This document shows, piece by piece, positions 1 to 6,763 of a stretch of DNA of 11,301 nt. How positions within the stretch are numbered: the first letter of the stretch is position 1; every line of letters starts with the position of its first letter. The translations under genes were made by a program, and so were the position numbers. This DNA comes from an uncultured Chloroflexota bacterium (lineage in GTDB: Bacteria; Chloroflexota; Anaerolineae; Aggregatilineales; Phototrophicaceae). Where the stretch lies: assembly GCA_903904765.1 (NCBI GenBank), contig CAIVEA010000554.1, positions 1-11,301 of the forward strand, in the 5' to 3' direction. Below the pieces are notes generated by a model. That model searched no databases. It saw nothing but the letters and a program-made list of their open reading frames with translations, and was not told where the DNA came from.

Positions 1-829
1 TACTTTCAATAAATTGACGTTGGCCTAGCAAGAACGCGATGACCGTTGGAATCGTCGCTGTGACCGTGCCGGCCATGAGCAGCGTCCAATTCGTCGAATA
101 GCGTCCCTGAAACATCACCAGACCAAGCTGAATCGTTCGCATATTCGGGTCATCTGTCACGATCAGCGGCCACAAGAAGTCATTCCATGCAAACAGAAAG
201 GCGAAAATCGCCAGCGTTGCCAGCGCAGGGCGCGAAAGCGGCAAAATAATGCGCCACCATACATCGAAATGGGATGCTCCATCAATGAAAGCAGCTTCGT
301 CCAGATCACGCGGGATGCTCAAATAGAACTGCCGCAGCAGAAAAATCCCAAAAGCACTCACCATGCGCGGCACAATCAGGGCGAAAAAGGAGTTTTTCCA
401 GCCCAAACTCAATACCGTCAGATACGATGGGATAATCAAGACCTGAATGGGCAGCATCATTGTGCCGAGCAGAATCAGGAACAACACTTCGCGCCCCGGA
501 AATTTCAAACGCGCAAAAGCATAGGCTGCTAAAGACGAGAACAACAATTGACCGAGCGTAATTCCCAGTGCCATGATCGCGGTGTTCAGGTAATAGCGGG
601 CAAAGGGTGCGGCATTCCACGCATCCACATAATTCTGCCACTCGAAGGTGTCCGGGAAGAGGTAGGGTGGCGAATACGTCAGGCGGGCAGGCTTGAGCGA
701 TAGCGTAATCATCCACAAAAGCGGCGCAATCATCACGACTGCACCAGTTATCAACACGAGATGGATGTACCAGCGCCGGGGTATCCAGCGTTTCCAGTAG
801 GCCGCCGCTGCGGATTGCACTGAGGTCAT
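1..829 (-). CDS. Carbohydrate ABC transporter permease, MalG/UgpE-like (3' end cut by window edge)
   Basis: Second inner-membrane permease of a CUT1-type sugar importer. It would pair with the MalF-like subunit to form the channel and dock an ATPase that is not in this window. Translating the minus strand from the ATG at 829 gives 276 open codons to the window edge. There is an N-terminal membrane helix (about residues 21-44), further hydrophobic segments near 82-102, 115-140 and 203-225, and the conserved cytoplasmic EAA loop at about 178-200 (DEAAFIDGASHFDVWWRIILP), the ATPase-docking motif of this family. The reading ends in the region just before the usual C-terminal GAVKG-like tail, so perhaps ten residues are missing. 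The start codon overlaps the stop of the upstream permease as ATGA (826-829), which indicates translational coupling. Family assignment is firm; the transported sugar cannot be told. Confidence 0.95.
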   Translation of the reverse strand, partial: MTSVQSAAAAYWKRWIPRRWYIHLVLITGAVVMIAPLLWMITLSLKPARLTYSPPYLFPDTFEWQNYVDAWNAAPFARYYLNTAIMALGITLGQLLFSSLAAYAFARLKFPGREVLFLILLGTMMLPIQVLIIPSYLTVLSLGWKNSFFALIVPRMVSAFGIFLLRQFYLSIPRDLDEAAFIDGASHFDVWWRIILPLSRPALATLAIFAFLFAWNDFLWPLIVTDDPNMRTIQLGLVMFQGRYSTNWTLLMAGTVTATIPTVIAFLLGQRQFIES

Positions 830-1740
830 ACGTTGCTCCGTCCCGATGTGCCGAATACGCGCCATTGAATCACCGTCACCAGTAGCACGATGAAGAACAG
901 AATCCAGCCGACAGCCGAGGCATCACCCAGATTGAAGTAGCGGAATGCTTCGCGCCACAAAATGAACCCTAGCACTTCCGTCGAACCCACCGGGCCGCCC
1001 GTCCCGTTGGACATCACGAATACGGTGTCGAATACCAGAAATGCATCAATCAAGGACATGATGGCGACGAGCAGGGTGGTGGGAGCCAGCAAGGGCAGGG
1101 TGATGTAGCGGAACTGGGAGCGCGTGTTCGCACCATCCACCATTGCTGCTTCATAGTAGGTGCGCGGAATGGTTTGCAATCCTGCCAGAAAAATCACCAT
1201 ATTGAAGCCCACCCGTTTCCATACGCCTACCAGAATCACCGCCATCAACGCAAAGCGCGGGTCGGTCAACCATGCTGGCCCTTTGATGCCGAACTGCCGC
1301 AGCAGCGTATTGACTAGACCTGATCCCGGATCGAGCAAATAGCGCCACACGGTTGCGGCAGCGACGGTCGCCGTCACCACCGGAATGAAGTACAGAATCC
1401 GGTAGAAGGTCACGCCGCGAATGCCCGAATTGAGGAGCAGCGCGATGAACAATCCGCCGATTGAACTTAAAGCGGTAATGCTCACGACATAAATCAGCGT
1501 GATTTGTAGGGAATGCCAGAATTGTGTGGAATTAAACAGATCAATGTAATTTTGCAGCCCAACGAAGTCCCGATTGGGCGAAAAACCGTCCCAGTCGTGG
1601 AGGCTCAAATAGCCGGAGTACAAAATGGGGTAGATGCTGAAGATTCCTAGTACCAGTAGGGCAGGCAGCAAAGCGATGAAGGCGATCAACCCGGTGCTGC
1701 GCGACTGTGGTCGGGGTTTTGCGCCCGCTTTTACAGTCAT
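826..1740 (-). CDS. Carbohydrate ABC transporter permease, MalF/UgpA-like
   Basis: First inner-membrane permease of the sugar importer, 304 residues, a normal length for UgpA/LacF-type subunits that lack the large periplasmic loop of E. coli MalF. A short basic N-terminus (1-16) precedes a membrane helix at about 17-42. More helices follow at about 78-103, 112-135, 163-188, 220-243 and 275-295, giving the usual six. The EAA loop is at about 197-216 (YEAAMVDGANTRSQFRYITL), with the invariant glycine, and would contact the ATPase coupling helix. The ATG at 1740 is preceded by a GGAG with somewhat long spacing. It lies downstream of the binding-protein gene, separated by 95 bases that contain a large hairpin, and overlaps the next permease gene by 4 bases. 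Substrate is unknown; CUT1 permeases of this type serve di- and oligosaccharides or glycerol-3-phosphate. Confidence 0.96.
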   Translation of the reverse strand: MTVKAGAKPRPQSRSTGLIAFIALLPALLVLGIFSIYPILYSGYLSLHDWDGFSPNRDFVGLQNYIDLFNSTQFWHSLQITLIYVVSITALSSIGGLFIALLLNSGIRGVTFYRILYFIPVVTATVAAATVWRYLLDPGSGLVNTLLRQFGIKGPAWLTDPRFALMAVILVGVWKRVGFNMVIFLAGLQTIPRTYYEAAMVDGANTRSQFRYITLPLLAPTTLLVAIMSLIDAFLVFDTVFVMSNGTGGPVGSTEVLGFILWREAFRYFNLGDASAVGWILFFIVLLVTVIQWRVFGTSGRSNV

Positions 1741-1774
1741 GAGGTGTACTCCATGTGTGGACTGAATAAGTCAC

Positions 1775-1819
1775 CGCTTCCGTTCGTGAGGCTTCTGTGA
1801 AGATCAACGAACGGAAGCG
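1775..1819 (-). repeat. Intercistronic inverted repeat (hairpin) between binding-protein and permease genes
   Basis: Perfect 13-bp inverted repeat: arms CGCTTCCGTTCGT (1775-1787) and ACGAACGGAAGCG (1807-1819). The 19-base loop holds a small nested repeat (CTTC TGT GAAG). It begins 16 bases after the binding-protein stop codon in the minus-strand transcript. No U-run follows on the minus strand, so it is not a standard intrinsic terminator. By analogy with the element between malE and malF in E. coli, it may block 3' exonucleases or terminate only partly, leaving more binding-protein mRNA than permease mRNA. The role is inference; the repeat is directly visible. Confidence 0.7.
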
Positions 1820-1835
1820 ACTCGCTACCAGAATA

Positions 1836-3080
1836 TTACCGCAACAGTGCGTTCACAGCCGTTTCTGCACCAGCCAGCGCGTCTTCGGGGCTAATCTGCC
1901 CGTATAGCGCCTGCTCGAGGAAGCCGCTGAACACATCCGAAAGTTCAGGGTAGACCTGCACAGACGGACGGTTAATGGCGTACTGCTGATTTTCCACGAA
2001 CGGGATCAGGCGCGGTTCGGTGTCCTTCAACCAGCTCTGGAAACCCGCATCCGCCGCAACCGAGGCACGGACAGGCATGAAACCAGTCTTTTGATCCCAC
2101 ACGACCTGCGTAGCCGTGCTGGTCAGCCATTCCACGAACGTGAAGGCTGCCTGCTGGGTGGCTTCGTCGCTGTTGAAAATGGCGATGTGTTCGCCGCCCA
2201 TATTGGTGGCCGGTTTGCCATCTGCCGGAATGGGCATCGAAGCGACGCTGAAAGTGAAGGCCGATTGTGAGGCGAGGCCACTGACCATCCATGAGCCATC
2301 CATACGCATGCAGGCCTTGCCCTGATCGAACAGACCCCACGGCGACAGGCTGCTTGCGCCGCTGTCAATCAACGACTTCCAGTAGTTCAGTGCCTGCAAG
2401 CCAGCGGGAGTATTGAACGCCGCCGCCGTGTTATCGGCATTCAGGAATTCGCCGCCCGATTGCCACAGATAGACCTGGAATTGCCACGTCAGACCTTCGC
2501 CGGGCTGGGTGAACAGTTCCATTCCCACCACGCCCTGATCGGGATTCGCGCAGGCCTGTGCAGCCGCCGTCAGTTCGTCCCATGTGGTTGGCGGTGCAGC
2601 CGGATCGAGTCCTGCGGCAGAGAACAGATCGTTGTTGATGAACAGTTCAAGGTTGTTCGTGCTGACGGGAAGGCCGAACAACTGATCGTTGTAACGGTTT
2701 ACATTCAGCAAGGCCGGATAGAAGTCCGCCAGATCAACGCCTGCGCTCTGGATGTAGGCATCGAGCGCCGCAACCTTGCCCGAATTGGCGAGCAGAGGCA
2801 TCCACGCCATATCTACAGCCGCGATACCGGGGGCTTCACCACCCGCAATGGCTGTTTGCAAGCGCGGCAGCAGTTCGCCCCACCCATAGAAGACATTTTC
2901 AATTTGAATGGCGGGATGGTCAGCATTGAACTGATCTACCAACCCCTGAATGGCTTCCCCGTTATTGCCATCCCAATAGTTCCAGAACTTCAGATGCACC
3001 GGGTCTTGGGCAGAAACCGAAACAACAGAGAGCAGCAGCAGGCAGACGACCAATAGGCTGAGACGGAGTGTGCGAGACAT
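1836..3080 (-). CDS. Extracellular sugar-binding protein of ABC importer (solute-binding family 1)
   Basis: Captures the sugar outside the cell and delivers it to the MalF/MalG-like permeases. The ATG at 3080 was chosen because AGAGG sits 8 bases upstream of it and the product begins directly with a signal peptide (MSRTLRLSLLVVCLLLL, likely cleaved after VSA near residue 24). The frame is open to an ATG at 3104, but that start adds charged residues before the signal and has no comparable ribosome site. The mature part is typical of UgpB/MalE-type proteins: an N-terminal strand with KFWNYWDG, then a periodic helix with LVDQFNADHP, and a late WLTSTATQ segment. Total is 414 residues, normal for the family. 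The Cys at residue 13 is not followed by a lipobox pattern, so this looks like a type I signal rather than a lipoprotein, unusual if the host has a single membrane. It is the first gene of the operon. Confidence 0.95.
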   Translation of the reverse strand: MSRTLRLSLLVVCLLLLSVVSVSAQDPVHLKFWNYWDGNNGEAIQGLVDQFNADHPAIQIENVFYGWGELLPRLQTAIAGGEAPGIAAVDMAWMPLLANSGKVAALDAYIQSAGVDLADFYPALLNVNRYNDQLFGLPVSTNNLELFINNDLFSAAGLDPAAPPTTWDELTAAAQACANPDQGVVGMELFTQPGEGLTWQFQVYLWQSGGEFLNADNTAAAFNTPAGLQALNYWKSLIDSGASSLSPWGLFDQGKACMRMDGSWMVSGLASQSAFTFSVASMPIPADGKPATNMGGEHIAIFNSDEATQQAAFTFVEWLTSTATQVVWDQKTGFMPVRASVAADAGFQSWLKDTEPRLIPFVENQQYAINRPSVQVYPELSDVFSGFLEQALYGQISPEDALAGAETAVNALLR

Positions 3081-3105
3081 CGAAAAAACCTCTCTTTCGT
3101 CCATA

Positions 3106-3128
3106 AAATCGGTTTAGTAAACCGATTT
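3106..3128 (-). promoter_or_regulatory. Operator: perfect 23-bp palindrome over the ABC operon transcription start
   Basis: Arms AAATCGGTTTA (3106-3116) and TAAACCGATTT (3118-3128) are perfect inverted repeats around a single central base. The site begins directly downstream of the -10 box of the minus-strand promoter and covers the predicted start near 3123, the classic place for a repressor. Sugar ABC operons of this type are usually controlled by LacI, ROK or GntR regulators. The odd-length centre and AT-flanked CGG half-sites do not let me choose between them. No regulator gene is next to the operon in this window. Confidence 0.8.
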
Positions 3129-3129
3129 A

Positions 3130-3158
3130 ACTATAAAGTGATTTCCAATCCCTGTCAA
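3130..3158 (-). promoter_or_regulatory. Sigma70-type promoter of the sugar ABC operon
   Basis: On the minus strand a perfect -35 TTGACA (3158-3153) is separated by 17 bases from a -10 TATAGT (3135-3130), one mismatch from consensus. The predicted transcription start is near 3123, giving a leader of about 43 bases to the ATG at 3080. Such strength fits a promoter that is held off by a repressor at the overlapping palindrome. Confidence 0.85.
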
Positions 3159-3207
3159 GTATTTCGGGCGATCATGTTTCCTGTTCATCCGGCGCTCACC
3201 TTCGTTG

Positions 3208-3216
3208 TGCTATACT
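3208..3216 (+). promoter_or_regulatory. Extended -10 promoter for the M50 protease operon
   Basis: TGCTATACT (3208-3216) matches the extended -10 form TGnTATAAT with one mismatch. No good -35 lies 16-18 bases upstream, which extended -10 promoters tolerate. The start would be near 3223. It is divergent from the ABC operon promoter, with about 50 bases between the two -35/-10 cores. Confidence 0.6.
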
Positions 3217-3265
3217 GAATGCCGGTTACTTTTCGAGCGTATTGGCTCATAAAGTGGGGTGCGCT

Positions 3266-3907
3266 GTGGTTTCGACCAACCCGCAAGATTTACTGGTGCG
3301 TGCGATTGCGCTGCTCATCGGCATGACGATCCACGAGTTCGCACATGTGTATGTGGCTTACCGGATGGGCGACAACACCGCCGCCAGTCAAGGGCGGCTG
3401 ACGCTCAATCCGCTGGTGCATATCAACCCCATCGGCTTCCTGATGGGTGTGTTGATCGGTTTCGGTATTCTGGGGTCTGCGCCCATCAATCCCAGCCGGA
3501 TGCGGAATCCACGCTGGGGCTATCTGGCGGCTGTGGCGGCGGGGCCAGTCTCGAATTTGCTGGTGGCGCTGGTGTTTGCTATCCCGCTGCGTTTGGTGCC
3601 GTCGCTGCTGGGACAATATATTCAGGGCGATTTGCTGGCGAATATTCTGGTCGGCATTGTCGAGTTCAATGTGATTCTGGCACTGTTTAACATCATCCCG
3701 TTGGCTCCGCTGGACGGCTGGAGTATCGCTTATGCGCTGCTGCCGCCGGAGCAGGCACGTTGGTGGCAGCGCAATCAGCAGATCAGCATGTACCTGTTCT
3801 TCGGCATGATTATGATTAGCTTTGTGGCTCCGCAGTTCAACATTCTGGATAAACTGATCGGTCAGCCCGCTAACTGGCTATTTTCGTTGCTTGTGCTGGG
3901 GCGCTAA
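3266..3907 (+). CDS. Site-2-protease-type membrane metalloprotease (peptidase M50 family)
   Basis: Predicted integral-membrane zinc protease of the short, PDZ-less M50 group. The zinc motif HEFAH (HExxH) is at about residues 23-27 in the first membrane helix. The third-ligand motif FNIIPLAPLDG (NxxPxxxLDG) is at about 141-151, with its Asp near 150. Both catalytic elements are intact. LTLNPLVHINPIG after the first helix is the usual 'LNP..H.DP' stretch of this subgroup. Four or five hydrophobic segments are visible in 213 residues. The frame is open from a TTG at 3242; I prefer the GTG at 3266 because GGGG lies 6 bases ahead and the protein then starts as its relatives do, but the start is uncertain. 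The HD-domain gene follows after 12 bases, so the three genes to 5483 are likely co-transcribed. Substrates are unknown; relatives cleave membrane-bound regulators or are uncharacterised. Confidence 0.9.
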   Translation: MVSTNPQDLLVRAIALLIGMTIHEFAHVYVAYRMGDNTAASQGRLTLNPLVHINPIGFLMGVLIGFGILGSAPINPSRMRNPRWGYLAAVAAGPVSNLLVALVFAIPLRLVPSLLGQYIQGDLLANILVGIVEFNVILALFNIIPLAPLDGWSIAYALLPPEQARWWQRNQQISMYLFFGMIMISFVAPQFNILDKLIGQPANWLFSLLVLGR

Positions 3908-3919
3908 AAGGGCTGACAG

Positions 3920-4441
3920 GTGACGTTGGTTTACCGCCTACGGCAGGGGACGCGCGCGCTGCTGGCGTTTTCGAGGCCGATTGATGACGATCTGGCGCGG
4001 CAGTATTTATCTCCGCCCTTGTTTGCGCTATTCGGGCGGTTGCAGCGCAGTGAACAGGCGCACAGCCTGAATGTGCTGCGGAGCATACTGGCGCAGGGCG
4101 ATGCGCCCCCTGAACTGGCCGCTGCGGCGTTACTGCACGATTGCGGCAAGGTGCGCTGGCAGTTGCGAATCTGGCAAAAGACGCTGGCAGTGCTGGTTCG
4201 CAAAGGTGCGCCCACTCTGTTCCGGCGCTGGTGCAGTGGGGATGCCCGGAATTTCTGGGCGCGTCCGTTCGTGGTGTCGGAGCAGCATCCGGCATGGAGT
4301 GGCGAACTGTTGGCAGAGGCGGGCGCGCCGGAGGCCGTTGTCTGGTTGGGGATGCACCATGCTGACCCGCCCGAACACTGGCACGGACATCCGTATGAAA
4401 ATCTCTTGCGGCGGTTGCAGGCCGCTGATAACGCGAATTAG
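3920..4441 (+). CDS. HD-domain protein, predicted metal-dependent phosphohydrolase
   Basis: A 173-residue soluble protein with the complete histidine/aspartate set of an HD domain: H48 (in SEQAHSLNVL), H73-D74 (AALLHDCGK), H123 (EQHPAWSG), H146-H147 (GMHHADPPE) and D170 (QAADNAN). The order resembles small HD phosphohydrolases such as the YqeK type, but similarity is too general to name a substrate; nucleotides or signalling nucleotides are typical for the superfamily. Start is a GTG at 3920 with AAGGG upstream. It sits 12 bases after the M50 gene and 16 bases before the TyrA-like gene, so it is the middle gene of a likely operon. The middle of the protein (about 79-117) is rich in Arg and Trp and lies between the HD and the later histidines. 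It has no signal peptide or membrane helix. Confidence 0.8.
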   Translation: MTLVYRLRQGTRALLAFSRPIDDDLARQYLSPPLFALFGRLQRSEQAHSLNVLRSILAQGDAPPELAAAALLHDCGKVRWQLRIWQKTLAVLVRKGAPTLFRRWCSGDARNFWARPFVVSEQHPAWSGELLAEAGAPEAVVWLGMHHADPPEHWHGHPYENLLRRLQAADNAN

Positions 4442-4457
4442 CAGAAAGAGTAACGCT

Positions 4458-5483
4458 ATGGCAACGGTCAGCGTGAGCATTCTGGGCATGGGACGGGTGG
4501 GCGCGTCTATCGCACTGGCACTGAACCGCTACAATGCGCGTAAAGATGCACAGCATACGTTCACAATCACCTGTGCAGATATGCGGGCGGGTGTGCGTGA
4601 GGACGCAGCGAAGATCGGTTTTGATCGCGTGGAGCGCGATCTGTTCGGCGCGGCGCAGGGGCGTGATATTGTGGTGCTGGCACTGCCCTATGCTGATGTT
4701 CCGGTGGCCTATAAGGAGATCGGGGGGCTGATGCGTGCGGGGGCGGTGCTGCTGGATTATTCGCCCCTCAAATTGCCTTCGCTGGAATTGGCGACGAAAT
4801 ACCTGAAAAGCGGGGCGCATCTGGTGGGTATCACGCCGGTGCTGAATCCGGCATACTTGTTTGACGAGTTGGATGACACCGCTCACGCCCATGCTGACCT
4901 GTTCGACAAGGGCAATATGCTGCTCATGCCGTCAGCGACAGCAGCAAAAGAAGCGGTGGAACTGGCCTCCGACTTTTGCACTTTGTTGGGTGCGGCCTCG
5001 CATTTCTTTGACCCCGCCGAACATGACAGTCTGATGGCGGTGACGGAAGCTCTGCCCGCTGCATTGGGCGTGGCGGTGTTCCACATGCTGACACGCGGTT
5101 CGGGGTGGGGGGATGCACAGCGCATCACCAACCCGTCGTTCGGGCGGCTGACTCATCATCTGTACGACACCCACCCGGATGATCTGCGCGATCTGTTCCT
5201 GAACAACCGCGAGGCGCTGGCGAACAAGCTGAATGACACGATTGCTCAGCTACAGGCGCTGCGGGATGTCCTCAACCGCAATGACCGCGCCGCAGTCGAG
5301 GCTATGCTCATCAGTGCCAGTGACGAGTACAGCGATTGGGTGAACCGCCGCCACAATGCCCGCTGGGACGATGACAAGAACGAGATGCAACTGCCTTCGA
5401 CGGGCGGTATGCTGATGGGCGGTTTGATGGGCGGTTTCTTGTCGCGGCGCTTGGGCAACAAGGACAAAGACAACAAAAGCTAG
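4458..5483 (+). CDS. Prephenate-dehydrogenase-like Rossmann protein lacking the signature histidines
   Basis: A 341-residue protein of the TyrA / 6-phosphogluconate dehydrogenase-like superfamily. A dinucleotide-binding Rossmann turn, ILGMGRVGASIA (G10, G12, G15), opens the protein. LALPYADVP (about 75-82) and VLLDYSPLK (about 97-105) match conserved strands of the NAD(P) domain. A helical second domain runs from about 155 to 290. The position of the TyrA HPM motif, which carries the catalytic His, reads VGITPVLNP (about 123-131), and the later hLPH motif reads EALPAALG (about 197-204). Both histidines are therefore absent, so ordinary prephenate or arogenate dehydrogenation is doubtful. The C-terminus is odd: a Gly/Met-rich stretch (about 316-328, GGMLMGGLMGGF) followed by a charged, Lys/Asp-rich end. 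The start ATG at 4458 has GAAAGAG 7 bases upstream. Last gene of the M50-HD group. Confidence 0.8.
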   Translation: MATVSVSILGMGRVGASIALALNRYNARKDAQHTFTITCADMRAGVREDAAKIGFDRVERDLFGAAQGRDIVVLALPYADVPVAYKEIGGLMRAGAVLLDYSPLKLPSLELATKYLKSGAHLVGITPVLNPAYLFDELDDTAHAHADLFDKGNMLLMPSATAAKEAVELASDFCTLLGAASHFFDPAEHDSLMAVTEALPAALGVAVFHMLTRGSGWGDAQRITNPSFGRLTHHLYDTHPDDLRDLFLNNREALANKLNDTIAQLQALRDVLNRNDRAAVEAMLISASDEYSDWVNRRHNARWDDDKNEMQLPSTGGMLMGGLMGGFLSRRLGNKDKDNKS

Positions 5484-5510
5484 ACGCTGCTCTGCTATCG
5501 TTTCTTTAAG

Positions 5511-5540
5511 ACATGCCCGTCCCGTGCGGGCATGTTGCTT
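5511..5540 (+). terminator. Hairpin after the TyrA-like gene, probable terminator
   Basis: Arms ACATGCCCG (5511-5519) and CGGGCATGT (5527-5535) form a perfect 9-bp GC-rich stem with a 7-base loop, 27 bases after the stop codon. The 3' tail (TGCTT) is only weakly T-rich, so termination may be incomplete. It separates the M50-HD-TyrA group from the PadR promoter that starts 15 bases later. Confidence 0.6.
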
Positions 5541-5549
5541 GATACGGCC

Positions 5550-5577
5550 TTGACATTCCCCATCCTACGCTTATACT
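5550..5577 (+). promoter_or_regulatory. Sigma70-type promoter of the PadR-MFS operon
   Basis: A perfect -35 TTGACA (5550-5555), a 16-base spacer and a -10 TATACT (5572-5577, one mismatch). The start is predicted near 5584, giving a leader of about 38 bases before the ATG at 5622. The PadR operator-like palindrome begins a few bases downstream of this start. Confidence 0.8.
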
Positions 5578-5584
5578 CAATTCT

Positions 5585-5606
5585 GATTAGTCAATTTTGA
5601 CTATTC
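5585..5606 (+). promoter_or_regulatory. Probable autoregulatory operator of the PadR regulator
   Basis: The core TAGTCAATTTTGACTA (5588-5603) is a perfect 16-bp palindrome. With flanking GA...TC it extends to 22 bp with one mismatched pair. It lies at about +1 to +22 of the predicted transcript, so a bound dimer would block transcription. PadR-family repressors commonly bind such a site in front of their own gene and release it when a ligand binds. The link to this particular PadR is inferred from position. Confidence 0.7.
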
Positions 5607-5621
5607 GGAATGGGATGATCT

Positions 5622-6149
5622 ATGGAACGGGAACTGCTGCTGTTGGGGCTGTTGCGCCAGAGCGATATGCACGGCTATCAGCTCAATGAGTTCATTCAGC
5701 ACAACATGACATCCTGTGTGGATTTGAAGAAAGCCACCGCTTACTACCTGCTGGACAAAATGACCGACTCTGGCTGGCTTGTCCCGACGGAGGAGCAGGA
5801 GGGAGGTCGTCCGCCGCGCCGCGTCTACCAGTTGACTGACTCTGGCGAGGCGGCTTTTCAGGCCATGCTGCGTGAGAACCTTTCCACACACTACGAAGCG
5901 CGGTTCACGGGCGATGTGGGGCTGACATTCGTGGACAGCCTGCCGCCGGACGAAGCGCGGGTGTTGCTGGTTCGCCGCCGTGCTGCGATGCAGGCCGAAC
6001 TGGACTCCGCGCAGAGTGCGCCCCCGCACAATGGCACATCACAACTGGTTGTCGAACATCTCATCCATCATTTGCAGGCGGAACTGCGCTGGCTGGATGA
6101 GGTGATGAGTCGTATTGGATTAGGTACTGTTCAGGAGACTATCGAATGA
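5622..6149 (+). CDS. PadR-family transcriptional regulator
   Basis: DNA-binding repressor, 175 residues. The N-terminal winged helix (about 1-85) shows family features: RELLLLGLLRQSDMHGYQL at the start, the recognition-helix region with KKATAYYLLDKMTDSGWL, the wing EGGRPPRRVYQLTDSG, then a helical C-terminal part (about 95-170) for dimerisation, as in the longer PadR class. The ATG at 5622 follows GGGAT by about 6 bases. Its stop overlaps the start of the next gene as ATGA (6146-6149). The gene heads an operon with a membrane protein and an MFS exporter and has a palindrome at its own promoter, so it probably senses a compound the exporter removes. Known PadR proteins such as LmrR and PadR act this way on drug pumps or phenolic-acid enzymes; the ligand here is unknown. 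Confidence 0.93.
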   Translation: MERELLLLGLLRQSDMHGYQLNEFIQHNMTSCVDLKKATAYYLLDKMTDSGWLVPTEEQEGGRPPRRVYQLTDSGEAAFQAMLRENLSTHYEARFTGDVGLTFVDSLPPDEARVLLVRRRAAMQAELDSAQSAPPHNGTSQLVVEHLIHHLQAELRWLDEVMSRIGLGTVQETIE

Positions 6150-6742
6150 ATCGCAATCTGTTCAGTTGGATGATGGTGATGGTCACGGTGCTGGCGTTGC
6201 TGCTGACCGTGAGTTTGACTGTCGCGCAGGAGGCCACCCCCGAAACCACACCTGCGCCGGAAACCGCTGCGGCTGCTCCGGCTGCCGATAGTGCCGCACC
6301 CGCCGTTGCGCCTGCTAGCAGCGGGATGCTGACCGGCCTACGTCATCTGCATTCGGCTGTGCGCTGGTTGGTGGTGCTGCTGGCAGTGGCGGCGCTGGTC
6401 AAAATCGGGCTGGTGTACTTTCAGGGTGGCGCGTATGACAAACTGGCGCAGCGCCTGATGATCGGCTTCAGCGGGGCGCTGACGCTCCAGTGGTTGATCG
6501 GCATCGTGTTCTTCATCACCTACGCGGGTGTGGTCGGCTTCGGTGTCGGGCATATCTGGTTGCACCTGATTGTGATGACGGTGGCGCTGTCACTGTCGCA
6601 CATGTCGCCGCGCTGGAAGAAAGCTGATGACCGCACCCGCGCCCGTGCCAGCCTGATGCTGATCGTGGCGGCGCTGGTGCTGGTGGTGATTGGCGTGGTG
6701 CTGTTGCCGCAGGGCTGGCGCATGTTCCCGCCTTCGGGCTAA
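6146..6742 (+). CDS. Four-helix membrane protein with conserved-looking histidines, unknown function
   Basis: A 198-residue membrane protein. A hydrophobic N-terminal segment (about 5-27, ending in AQEA) looks like a signal peptide. A low-complexity Ala/Pro/Thr/Glu linker (about 28-60) follows, then four hydrophobic helices at about 70-92, 105-126, 132-152 and 168-187. Histidines lie near the membrane face: H67 and H69 (RHLHS), H136 and H140 (GHIWLH), H152 (LSHMSPRWKK). The layout LHS...RW at the first helix and GHIxxHLIxM at the third resembles small four-helix proteins sometimes labelled cytochrome-b-like, so heme binding is possible but unproven. It overlaps padR by 4 bases and precedes the MFS gene by 21 bases, so it is probably co-expressed with the pump. 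I do not recognise a named family. Confidence 0.8.
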   Translation: MNRNLFSWMMVMVTVLALLLTVSLTVAQEATPETTPAPETAAAAPAADSAAPAVAPASSGMLTGLRHLHSAVRWLVVLLAVAALVKIGLVYFQGGAYDKLAQRLMIGFSGALTLQWLIGIVFFITYAGVVGFGVGHIWLHLIVMTVALSLSHMSPRWKKADDRTRARASLMLIVAALVLVVIGVVLLPQGWRMFPPSG

Positions 6743-6763
6743 CGCAAAGGAAAAAGTGTAAGC

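Noticed and set aside
306..716. Minus-strand open frame of 136 codons at the left end
   Set aside because: It is an out-of-frame shadow of the MalG-like permease, which is continuous from 829 to the window edge with an EAA motif.
4071..4457. Upstream extension of the TyrA-like reading frame
   Set aside because: It lies inside the HD gene in another frame, gives a Cys/Trp/Arg-rich product, and the Rossmann fold starts right at the ATG at 4458.
3870..4892. Long minus-strand open frame of 340 codons opposite the HD and TyrA-like genes
   Set aside because: Its product is rich in Arg, Gln, His, Pro and Ala, as expected from the antisense of GC-rich genes, and it overlaps two well-supported genes.
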